A model generated the notes under the pieces. The model searched no databases. It saw only the letters and a list, made by a program, of their open reading frames with translations, and was not told where the DNA came from. Below, in pieces: positions 1 to 5,728 of a stretch of DNA of 5,741 bases. Origin of the DNA: Deferribacteraceae bacterium. GTDB lineage: Bacteria; Chrysiogenota; Deferribacteres; Deferribacterales; JAISNW01. The position numbers and the translations under genes were made by a program. The stretch covers positions 1 to 5,741 of the forward strand of contig JAITWF010000112.1 of assembly GCA_031285415.1 (NCBI GenBank), in the 5' to 3' direction. Every line of letters starts with the position of its first letter. The first letter of the stretch is position 1.

Positions 1-4
1 TGTC

Positions 5-25
5 ATTGCGGACTTGATCCGCAAT
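5..25. repeat. Short perfect palindrome (8-bp stem, 5-nt loop)
   Basis: The arms ATTGCGGA (5-12) and TCCGCAAT (18-25) pair perfectly around the loop CTTGA (13-17). The sequence differs from the GTAG-footed hairpins that follow, but the size and the 5-nt loop are alike. Similar short palindromes are dispersed in many bacterial genomes. No run of T follows, so it is not a canonical intrinsic terminator. It is the first of three stem-loops packed upstream of aroQ. Confidence 0.6.
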
Positions 26-35
26 CCATGCAGGG

Positions 36-95
36 GTAGGGGCGACGTTTGGTCGCCCTCATAATATAGATAGGGTGGGCAGACCCCACCCCTAC
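36..95. repeat. BIME-like pair of inverted REP-type hairpins
   Basis: Two hairpins face each other. The first (36-58) reads GTAG, stem GGGCGAC, loop GTTTG, stem GTCGCCC. The second (73-95), read on the minus strand, is GTAG, stem GGGTGGG, loop GTCTG, stem CCCACCC. Both are 23 nt with identical geometry, separated by a 14-nt AT-rich linker (59-72), so the unit begins GTAGGGG and ends CCCCTAC. A GTAG foot beside an imperfect or perfect hairpin is the hallmark of REP sequences recognised by RAYT (TnpA_REP) enzymes, and inverted REP pairs are called BIMEs. The assignment rests on structure only; no RAYT gene is in the window. The unit ends 5 nt before the aroQ Shine-Dalgarno sequence. Confidence 0.6.
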
Positions 96-100
96 ACTGA

Positions 101-107
101 GAGGAGG
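101..107 (+). promoter_or_regulatory. Shine-Dalgarno site of aroQ
   Basis: GAGGAGG lies 8 nt before the ATG at 116. It is the strongest ribosome-binding site in the window and fixes the aroQ start. It begins only a few bases after the REP-like pair, so the hairpin at 73-91 would sit just upstream of the initiating ribosome. Confidence 0.75.
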
Positions 108-115
108 ATGTATTC

Positions 116-550
116 ATGAAGATAATGGTAATCCACGGTGCCAATCTCAACATGCTTGGGGCTAGAGAGCCATCTATCTACGGCAATATAACGATAGATA
201 GTATCGACGCTGAACTACAAAAGATCGCCTCCGCCTCGGAGGTTTATCTCGAGAGCTTCCAATCGAACTTTGAAGGCGTATTGGTGGAGAAGATTCAGTC
301 GCTACACGATTTTGACGCCATTATAATAAATGCTGGGGCGTATACCCACACAAGTATCGCTATCAGAGACGCACTTTTAGCTATAAATAAGCCGTTTATC
401 GAGGTTCATCTCTCGAATATATACGCTAGAGAGGAGTTTCGGCATAGATCGTACCTTTCGGATATCGCCGTTGGGGTGATCTCTGGACTTGGTGCAGAGT
501 CGTACTACGCCGCCATTCGATATTTTTTAGCTGGCAACCCTCGTGGATAG
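116..550 (+). CDS. aroQ: 3-dehydroquinate dehydratase, type II
   Basis: Catalyses dehydration of 3-dehydroquinate to 3-dehydroshikimate, the third step of the shikimate pathway to aromatic amino acids; a cytosolic enzyme, usually dodecameric in this family. The 144 residues match the family's usual length. The N-terminal block GANLNMLGAREPSIYG (8-23) carries the lid arginine Arg17 and catalytic Tyr22. It is followed by QSNFEG (49-54), NAGAYTHTS (72-80), EVHLSN (96-101) with catalytic His98, and REEFRHRS (105-112) with substrate-binding Arg109. The family usually has Pro in NPGAYTHTS, here Ala73; this is probably neutral because every catalytic residue is present. The start is set by the strong upstream ribosome-binding site. 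The last 8 nt overlap the peptidase gene, which suggests translational coupling. Confidence 0.96.
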   Translation: MKIMVIHGANLNMLGAREPSIYGNITIDSIDAELQKIASASEVYLESFQSNFEGVLVEKIQSLHDFDAIIINAGAYTHTSIAIRDALLAINKPFIEVHLSNIYAREEFRHRSYLSDIAVGVISGLGAESYYAAIRYFLAGNPRG

Positions 551-1595
551 AGTATCAAAGCTTCGTAAGGTGATGAAAGAACGCTCGATATCGGTGTTTT
601 TCATCAGCAAGATGGAGGATATCGCTTGGTTGAGTGGGTTTACAGGCTCTACTGCGTACATAGTCATCACTGATGAGGAGCAACTCTTTATCACCGATGG
701 CAGATACAAGGAGCAGAGCCGTTTAGAGATAGGTGATGGCTGGAAAACCACTATTGTGCGCCGATATGGTGAAGAGTTTAATAAAGTAGCTAAAACGTAT
801 AAGGATATCACGCTACAGCCATCTACCCCAGCGTACCTTTGGGATCTATTCGCAAAGGCTAAAGCAAAGGTATCTGTTGATACTGCTGACAGTGTGCAGG
901 AGCTACGCATGGTCAAGACTCCAGAGGAGTTGGAGATTTTGCGTGGTGAGTATAATCTTGCTGGAGGGGCGTTTTTACAGGCTCTTGAACGTTGGCAATA
1001 TGGACAGACGGAGCGTCATTGGGCGGCGGAGCTTGAGTATCAGATGAAGCTAAAGGGCGCACGAGGTGCCTCATTCGACACGATAGTGGCATCTGGTGTG
1101 CGTGGGGCGTTGCCGCATGGGGTGGCGTCTGATAAGGTTATCTTAAATGGTGAGGCGGTGACGATCGATTTCGGCTCCCTAACTAGATACACAAGCGATT
1201 ATACTCGAGTGGTTTACAACGGCAGCGATAGGGATATATTAAAGGTTATCAATATTGTGCGAGAGGCGTTGGAATCGGCTATGCACGCCGTGAAATCAGG
1301 CGTTTATACCTCTACTCTTGACAAAGTGGCTCGAGATCATATAGAAAAATCTGGTTTCGGCGAATACTTTAACCACGGATTAGGGCATGGCGTAGGGATG
1401 GAGGTGCATGAACTTCCATCCATAAACGCTTCGTCGGATATAGTTTTAAAGCCGTCGATGGTCTTTACTATCGAGCCTGGGATCTATATCCCTGATAAAT
1501 TCGGCGTTCGGCTGGAGGAGACGGTCATCGTTACTGAAAGCAGTTGTGAATTATTAAGCAGTGTGCTAGATAGATATATTTATAATGTAAATTGA
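543..1595 (+). CDS. Xaa-Pro aminopeptidase (M24B family)
   Basis: A cytosolic metalloaminopeptidase that removes an N-terminal residue preceding proline. Its 350 residues match the short YqhT/PepQ-like members of the family. The N-terminal creatinase/prolidase domain (about 1-125) includes the typical stretch IAWLSGFTGS (27-36). The C-terminal pita-bread domain (about 130-345) carries the five metal ligands Asp209 (TIDFG), Asp219 (SDYTR), His282 (HGLGHGVG), Glu311 (IEPGIY) and Glu325 (RLEET), plus conserved His192 and His289, so it should be active. Translation most likely begins at GTG 543, overlapping aroQ by 8 nt, because the reading VSKLRKVMKER aligns with the usual N-terminus. No clear Shine-Dalgarno precedes it, so coupling to aroQ is likely. 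ATG 573 is a less likely alternative that would trim ten residues. Whether to call it pepP, pepQ or ypdF cannot be decided from sequence alone. Confidence 0.93.
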   Translation: MDRVSKLRKVMKERSISVFFISKMEDIAWLSGFTGSTAYIVITDEEQLFITDGRYKEQSRLEIGDGWKTTIVRRYGEEFNKVAKTYKDITLQPSTPAYLWDLFAKAKAKVSVDTADSVQELRMVKTPEELEILRGEYNLAGGAFLQALERWQYGQTERHWAAELEYQMKLKGARGASFDTIVASGVRGALPHGVASDKVILNGEAVTIDFGSLTRYTSDYTRVVYNGSDRDILKVINIVREALESAMHAVKSGVYTSTLDKVARDHIEKSGFGEYFNHGLGHGVGMEVHELPSINASSDIVLKPSMVFTIEPGIYIPDKFGVRLEETVIVTESSCELLSSVLDRYIYNVN

Positions 1596-1600
1596 AGGAG
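1595..1600 (+). promoter_or_regulatory. Shine-Dalgarno site of efp, long spacing
   Basis: AAGGAG starts on the last base of the peptidase stop codon and lies 11 nt before the efp ATG. This is longer than the usual 6-9 nt. The spacer is AT-rich and unstructured. Confidence 0.6.
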
Positions 1601-1611
1601 AGAATTAATTT

Positions 1612-2184
1612 ATGCCAGTAACCCCTAACCAGTTTAAAAAAGGGACTAAATTAGAAGTCGATGGAGAGCCATATAGCGTTGTTGAATATCAACATATAAA
1701 GTGTGGACGAGGCGGCGCAAACGTGCGCACCAAGATGAAAAATTTGATCAACGGCAAGGTGATCGAGCGCACATACGGCTCCGATGAGAAGCTAAAAGAG
1801 CCAGATTTTGAGCAGAAGCAGATGCAGTATCTCTACTCTGACGCCGAAAGCTGCTACTTTATGGATAATGCAAGCTACGAGCAGGTCACAATGCCCCTCG
1901 ATGAGGTGGGCGACGCTACCGATTTTATGTGTGAAAACACGATCGTAACGATCCTTATCTTCAATCAGAAGCCGATCGGCGTTTCGCTACCAAACTTTGT
2001 GGAGCTTGAGGTAACTAAAACTGAGCCTGGTATCAGAGGTGATACCGTTACAGGTGGCTCTAAACCTGCGCAGGTATCCACTGGTGGTACTGTGAACGTG
2101 CCACTATTTATAAACGAGGGCGATGTAATCAAGATCGACACTCGTGAGCCGCTGTATATAGAGAGAGTGAAATCAGCAAGATAA
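1612..2184 (+). CDS. efp: Elongation factor P, arginine-tip variant
   Basis: EF-P binds between the P and E sites of ribosomes stalled at consecutive prolines and stimulates peptide bond formation. The 190-residue length is normal. Domain I (about 1-65, KOW-like) opens with NQFKKGTKLEVDGEPY and has the tip loop HIKCGRGGANVRTK (28-41). Two OB-type domains follow, ending in the signature region around TGGTVNVPLFINEGD and IDTREP (about 157-180), all intact. At the loop tip most EF-Ps have PGKG, whose lysine is modified. Here the sequence is Cys31-Gly32-Arg33-Gly34, so the modifiable position is arginine (codon CGA at 1708-1710). Arginine EF-Ps of Pseudomonas and Neisseria are rhamnosylated by EarP, but their tip is SGRN-like, so this protein does not look like a standard member of that group. 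No modification enzyme gene is nearby. Confidence 0.96.
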   Translation: MPVTPNQFKKGTKLEVDGEPYSVVEYQHIKCGRGGANVRTKMKNLINGKVIERTYGSDEKLKEPDFEQKQMQYLYSDAESCYFMDNASYEQVTMPLDEVGDATDFMCENTIVTILIFNQKPIGVSLPNFVELEVTKTEPGIRGDTVTGGSKPAQVSTGGTVNVPLFINEGDVIKIDTREPLYIERVKSAR

Positions 2185-2203
2185 TTATTTAGTGACTCTG
2201 CAA

Positions 2204-2306
2204 ACCACCCCCCGCCTTCGGCGTACCCCTCCAAAGAGGGGAACTGGGGGCATGTGACGGTTCCCCTCCTGCGGAGGGGTGGCAGCCGCACGGCTGACGG
2301 GGTGGT
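2204..2306. repeat. Palindromic element of two inverted diverged arms
   Basis: It fills most of the 150-nt efp-accB gap. Its ends are the perfect 8-bp inverted repeat ACCACCCC (2204-2211) and GGGGTGGT (2299-2306). The left arm (2204-2244) and the reverse complement of the right arm (2260-2306) share one plan: ACCACCCC, a small hairpin, ACCCCTCC, 3-4 nt, then GAGGGGAAC. The small hairpins differ: CGCC/GGCG at 2213-2223, and CAGCCG/CGGCTG at 2283-2296. The inner ends GAGGGGAAC (2236-2244) and GTTCCCCTC (2260-2268) also pair, around a 15-nt centre. It has no transposase gene and no T-tract, so it resembles a MITE-like or non-autonomous palindromic repeat, unlike the GTAG family elsewhere in the window. 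If transcribed it would form a very stable structure between efp and accB. Confidence 0.75.
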
Positions 2307-2324
2307 AGGGTAGATCGAAAAAAT

Positions 2325-2328
2325 GGAG
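2325..2328 (+). promoter_or_regulatory. Shine-Dalgarno site deciding the accB start
   Basis: GGAG lies 6 nt before ATG 2335. The upstream ATG at 2323 overlaps this site and has only a weak AGGG about 12 nt before it. This supports starting accB at 2335. Confidence 0.6.
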
Positions 2329-2334
2329 AATAAA

Positions 2335-2787
2335 ATGAACTTAAAAGAGATGAAAGATCTGATTGAGTTTTTTGATAAATCAGGGCTTACAGAGCTAGAG
2401 ATAGAGGATGGGGATAATAGACTTTACGTGTCTAAAAACTCAAATATAGCCCCAATGCAATATGCGCCAGCCGCTATGCCGCAGATGATTGCGCCACAGG
2501 CAACTCCTGCGATAGCAGCACAGGCAGATACAAAGGCGGTAGAGAGCGGCAACACCATTGAATCGCCGATCATCGGCACATACTACTCCGCAGCCTCCCC
2601 TGGGGCAGCTCCATTTATAAATGTGGGCGATATCGTGGAGAAGGGGCAGACGCTCTGTATTATCGAAGCTATGAAGATTATGAACACAATAGAGGCAGAG
2701 TATCGCTGCAAGATCGTTAAGATGCTTGTGGAGAATGGTAAACCTGTCGAGTACGGTCAGCCTATATTTGTGGTGGAGCCGCAGTAA
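2335..2787 (+). CDS. accB: Biotin carboxyl carrier protein of acetyl-CoA carboxylase
   Basis: Carries the covalently bound biotin that shuttles CO2 from biotin carboxylase to the carboxyltransferase, the first committed step of fatty-acid synthesis. From ATG 2335 it has 150 residues; ATG 2323 would add MENK. I chose 2335 because of its Shine-Dalgarno site and because MNLKEMKDLIEF then aligns with the start of known AccB proteins. Layout: N-terminal helical region (1-35), mobile Ala/Pro/Gln/Met-rich linker (about 40-70), and C-terminal biotinyl domain (about 75-150). That domain carries the thumb region (ASPGAAPF) and the biotin site EAMKIMN, with Lys114 as the biotinylated residue. One oddity is Cys125 in EAEYRCKI, where a glycine is usual. 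Its stop overlaps the accC start by one base, as expected for subunits made together. Confidence 0.95.
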   Translation: MNLKEMKDLIEFFDKSGLTELEIEDGDNRLYVSKNSNIAPMQYAPAAMPQMIAPQATPAIAAQADTKAVESGNTIESPIIGTYYSAASPGAAPFINVGDIVEKGQTLCIIEAMKIMNTIEAEYRCKIVKMLVENGKPVEYGQPIFVVEPQ

Positions 2788-4124
2788 TGTTTAATAAAGT
2801 TCTCATTGCTAACAGAGGCGAGATAGCCCTTCGTGTGATCCGAGCTTGCAAAGAGCTAGGCGTCAAGACTGTGGCTGTCTACTCTGATGTAGACAAAGAG
2901 TCTCTCCACGTAGCATTTGCCGATGAGGCTGTCTGTATCGGCCCAGCAGATGCAGGTAAAAGCTATCGTAATATCAAAAATATTATAGCGGCGGCGGAGA
3001 TCGCCCATGCAGACGCTATCCACCCTGGCTACGGATTCCTATCAGAGAATGCCGAATTTGCCAAGATCTGCGAAGAGTGTGGATTTACCTTTATAGGCCC
3101 AACCTCTGAACATATCGAGATGATGGGGAATAAATCGGTCGCAAAAGATACGATGAAGAAGTTTGGCGTGCCTGTAGTTCCTGGCAGCAACGGCGCAGTG
3201 AAGACTATGGCGGAGGGGCTAGAGCTTGCTGGCAAGATCGGCTATCCTGTCATCATCAAGGCTAGCGCAGGTGGCGGCGGCAAAGGGATGAGGGTTGCGG
3301 TAAACGACCTAACCTTCCGCAACAACTTCGACCTTGCAAGGGGTGAGGCTGGACAGGCGTTTGGCAACGATGAAGTGTATATTGAGAAGTATATAGATCG
3401 TCCTCGCCATATCGAGATACAGGTGTTTGGCGACTGTCACGGCAATGCGCTTCACTTCTTTGAGAGGGAGTGTTCGATTCAGCGCAGGCACCAGAAGCTT
3501 CTGGAGGAGTCTCCGAGCGTTGGCGTGTCGAAAAGTTTGCGAGAGAAGATGGGCGAGGTATCGGTTAAAGCGGTAAAAGCCCTTAAATATAGAGGTGCAG
3601 GCACGATCGAGTATCTAGTAGATCGTCAAGGCAACTTCTACTTTATGGAGATGAACACTCGTATTCAGGTGGAACACCCTGTTACAGAGATGGTTACAGG
3701 ATACGACCTTGTGAAGATGCAGATACGTGTTGCCGCTGGCGAGCCGTTCTGGATCAAGCAGAAAGATATCAAAATACTTGGACATGCTATAGAGTGTCGT
3801 ATAAATGCCGAAGATCCTGTCACCTTCCGTCCATCGCCAGGTACGATCGTGGATTACTACACCCCTGGCGGCAACGGCGTGCGCATAGATTCAAATGTGT
3901 ACAACGATTATAGGGTGCTACCGTACTACGATTCGATGGTTGCAAAGCTTATTGTGTCTGGCAAAGATAGAGATGAGGCGATCACACGTATGAGACGCTC
4001 TCTGGATGAGTTTATTATCCATGGGATCAAGACGACGATACCACTTCACCAGCAGATTATGGAGCATTTCGCCTTTGTTGAGGGCGATATTGGCACAGAT
4101 TTTATCGATAGGTACTTCATGTAA
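2787..4124 (+). CDS. accC: Biotin carboxylase subunit of acetyl-CoA carboxylase
   Basis: Uses ATP and bicarbonate to carboxylate biotin on AccB. The 445 residues are close to the E. coli length of about 449. The N-terminal biotin carboxylase domain begins NKVLIANRGEIALRVIRA (3-20). The ATP-grasp domain includes Lys116, Lys158 and the glycine loop GGGGKGMR (162-169). ECSIQRRHQK (228-237) supplies the Cys229 and Lys237 equivalents of the bicarbonate site. Glu275, Glu288, Arg292 and Glu296 lie in the GTIEYL and EMNTRIQVEHPVTE motifs. The C-terminal biotin carboxylase domain contains ECRINAEDP and the RPSPG segment. All expected catalytic residues are present. Initiation is at TAATG shared with accB, with GGAG (2775-2778) 8 nt upstream. 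Pyruvate or propionyl carboxylase subunits share this fold, but the short length and adjacency to accB favour AccC. Confidence 0.96.
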   Translation: MFNKVLIANRGEIALRVIRACKELGVKTVAVYSDVDKESLHVAFADEAVCIGPADAGKSYRNIKNIIAAAEIAHADAIHPGYGFLSENAEFAKICEECGFTFIGPTSEHIEMMGNKSVAKDTMKKFGVPVVPGSNGAVKTMAEGLELAGKIGYPVIIKASAGGGGKGMRVAVNDLTFRNNFDLARGEAGQAFGNDEVYIEKYIDRPRHIEIQVFGDCHGNALHFFERECSIQRRHQKLLEESPSVGVSKSLREKMGEVSVKAVKALKYRGAGTIEYLVDRQGNFYFMEMNTRIQVEHPVTEMVTGYDLVKMQIRVAAGEPFWIKQKDIKILGHAIECRINAEDPVTFRPSPGTIVDYYTPGGNGVRIDSNVYNDYRVLPYYDSMVAKLIVSGKDRDEAITRMRRSLDEFIIHGIKTTIPLHQQIMEHFAFVEGDIGTDFIDRYFM

Positions 4125-5728
4125 TGAAAAAGATATTGGCGGCAATGGGCGGGCTGACCCCGCCCCTACATTTGGGGTGTCTCATTGTCTTGCTATTTGC
4201 TCTTATCGCCCCCTCCTACGCTTCGGATAGCACCACCTTGTATTTAAAGGCGGTACGCCTTGAGCAGGAGGGGAACTTTGATGAGGCGTATAAAGCGTAC
4301 CGCCAGATCTTAGTGACCGACAAAACCCCTACAATCTACCTTAAACTTGCCGACATCGATATAATGCGTCAGAATATTGATAGCGCATATACGACGTTGC
4401 AGGAGGCTCGAAAGGCATACCCTGATAACGTTGAGATAGCTTTCCGTATGGGTGTATACTGCACCGACAGGGCGGATAGCGTTGATAACGATACCGTTTG
4501 GCTAAAGGAGGCTAAGGTAGCCTTTCAAGACGCTGCTAATAAGGATGAGACCGAGCAACACCTTGTCGCTCTAGCGATGATCGTTATTCGATTGAAGGAG
4601 TACGATCAGGCGTTTGCTATCTACGACAAGCTTATAAATGAACTCAAATTAATTGAATATTACCGCCACCGTGGCGTTTTAAAGATCGAGATCGGCAAGA
4701 AGAAAGAGGGGATAGCAGATCTAAAGACCGCCGCCTCGAATAAAGATGTACAGGCGATGATCCGCCTTGCCGATATAGAGATGAAGGATAATAACACAAA
4801 GGCTGCCACTAAATACCTCGAAGAGGCGTCTAAATTGCAGCCAGATCTGATACTGCCCGATATATATCTGGGCGAAATTCACAAAAATACAGATGACTAT
4901 GAGGGTGCGATCCGCTACTACCTACAGGCGGCTGAAAACATGGATGGCAAGATGAGGGGCGTGCTGATGAAGCAGGCTGGGGGGCTAGCTCTTTCGAAGG
5001 AGGATTACGCCACCGCCCTCGATGTATACCAGAGAGCCCTCAAAGATGATAGTAGTGATCCGCAGATCTACTATCTGGCTGGACACTCCGCCACTATGCT
5101 TAAAAAATACGACGTTGCGCAGAATCTATTCGAGGTTGGGCTATCAAAGTTTCCCGACTATGCTATGTTGCGCAAACGTGCGGCGTACAATCTTCTAATG
5201 CTCAATCGCCCCAAGGAGGCGATCGAGGTGATAAGTAAAGTCGACGCTATAGAGCGAGATCTTGAGTACTATCTACTGCTGGCAGACGCATACTCCACTG
5301 CTGACGAGCATAATAAAACGTTAGCTACCCTTCGAGCAGGGCTAGTGGAGTATCCCGATAGCTTTGAGCTATATATGGGGCTTGCTTCGGAGTTTGAAAG
5401 TGTTAAAAAGTACGACGATTGTATAAAGGCTCTGAAAGAGGCGTTGAGGGTAGATCCGAACGCCGCTTCGGCGCAAAACTTCTTAGGCTACCTATACGCC
5501 GATCTGAACATGAATCTAAAAGAGGCGGAAACGCTTATCGATAGTGCATTAAAACAGGAGCCTGACAACTACGCCTTTATCGATAGTAAAGGATGGCTAG
5601 AGTTTCGCAAAGGGAACTTCAAACGTGCGTACGAGCTGATCTCAAAGGCTCTCGAGATGGTCCCAGAGGATAAAGAGATACTGGAACATATGAAGATCGT
5701 GAAAGAGAAGATGGGGAATAAACAATGA
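4124..5728 (+). CDS. Exported tetratricopeptide-repeat protein
   Basis: A 534-residue protein of unknown specific role, probably a periplasmic or envelope scaffold for protein-protein contacts. A Sec signal peptide spans about 1-33: n-region MKKILAA, an inserted segment MGGLTPPL encoded by a REP-like repeat, hydrophobic core about 17-29, and a likely signal peptidase I site after PSYA (Ala33). Cys19 lies inside the hydrophobic core and does not form a lipobox. The rest is about 13-14 TPR units. Clear ones are near 38-70, 72-105, 147-179, 213-243, 246-278, 281-313, 415-448, 450-483 and 484-517. The last two (NFLGYLYADL, and DSKGWLEFRKGNF) resemble the C-terminal repeats of exported TPR proteins in diderm bacteria. 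The start overlaps the accC stop (TAATG) with only a weak AGG 11 nt upstream, so coupling to accC is likely. ATG 4145 inside the repeat is an unlikely alternative. I do not recognise a named gene. Confidence 0.85.
   Translation: MKKILAAMGGLTPPLHLGCLIVLLFALIAPSYASDSTTLYLKAVRLEQEGNFDEAYKAYRQILVTDKTPTIYLKLADIDIMRQNIDSAYTTLQEARKAYPDNVEIAFRMGVYCTDRADSVDNDTVWLKEAKVAFQDAANKDETEQHLVALAMIVIRLKEYDQAFAIYDKLINELKLIEYYRHRGVLKIEIGKKKEGIADLKTAASNKDVQAMIRLADIEMKDNNTKAATKYLEEASKLQPDLILPDIYLGEIHKNTDDYEGAIRYYLQAAENMDGKMRGVLMKQAGGLALSKEDYATALDVYQRALKDDSSDPQIYYLAGHSATMLKKYDVAQNLFEVGLSKFPDYAMLRKRAAYNLLMLNRPKEAIEVISKVDAIERDLEYYLLLADAYSTADEHNKTLATLRAGLVEYPDSFELYMGLASEFESVKKYDDCIKALKEALRVDPNAASAQNFLGYLYADLNMNLKEAETLIDSALKQEPDNYAFIDSKGWLEFRKGNFKRAYELISKALEMVPEDKEILEHMKIVKEKMGNKQ
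4147..4169 (-). repeat. REP-like GTAG hairpin inside the TPR signal-peptide coding region
   Basis: On the minus strand it reads GTAG, stem GGGCGGG, loop GTCAG, stem CCCGCCC. It has the same 23-nt geometry as the two hairpins at 36-95. Over 24 nt (4147-4170) it matches 73-96 at 21 positions, and two of the three differences form a compensated stem pair. On the coding strand it contributes the codons for about Gly9 to Leu15 of the signal peptide. The stable stem lies 23-41 nt downstream of the first base of the start codon, just beyond the initiating ribosome, so it may affect early elongation. Confidence 0.65.

Noticed and set aside
59..72. Sigma-70 promoter for aroQ in the AT-rich linker (TAATAT/TATAGAT-like -10)
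   Set aside because: No -35-like hexamer at 16-18 nt spacing; the segment is better explained as the linker between two REP-like hairpins.
108..119. Four-codon micro-ORF (ATG TAT TCA TGA) overlapping the aroQ start
   Set aside because: The Shine-Dalgarno sequence abuts its ATG with no spacing, so it could not initiate there; it is likely chance.
1965..2291. Minus-strand open frame of 108 codons across the efp 3' end and the palindromic element
   Set aside because: It is an antisense shadow of efp extended through repeat DNA; the peptide is low-complexity, translated from the palindromes, and no ribosome-binding site or conserved domain is seen.
2263..2296. Intrinsic terminator after efp
   Set aside because: The hairpins are strong but no T-tract follows on the + strand. 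The run of A near 2318-2323 would be a T-run on the minus strand, but it lies before the hairpins in that direction.
2307..2311. GTAG at the right edge of the efp-accB element as another REP foot
   Set aside because: No hairpin of the 7-bp stem, 5-nt loop type follows it, so it does not belong to the GTAG family.
36..4169. CRISPR array or direct-repeat cluster
   Set aside because: The repeat copies are few, inverted, and thousands of bases apart, with no regular spacers or cas genes.
4124..4183. Lipoprotein signal on the TPR protein, with Cys19 as the lipidated residue
   Set aside because: The residues before Cys19 (His16-Leu17-Gly18) do not fit a lipobox, the hydrophobic core continues after the cysteine, and a good signal peptidase I site occurs at Ala33.
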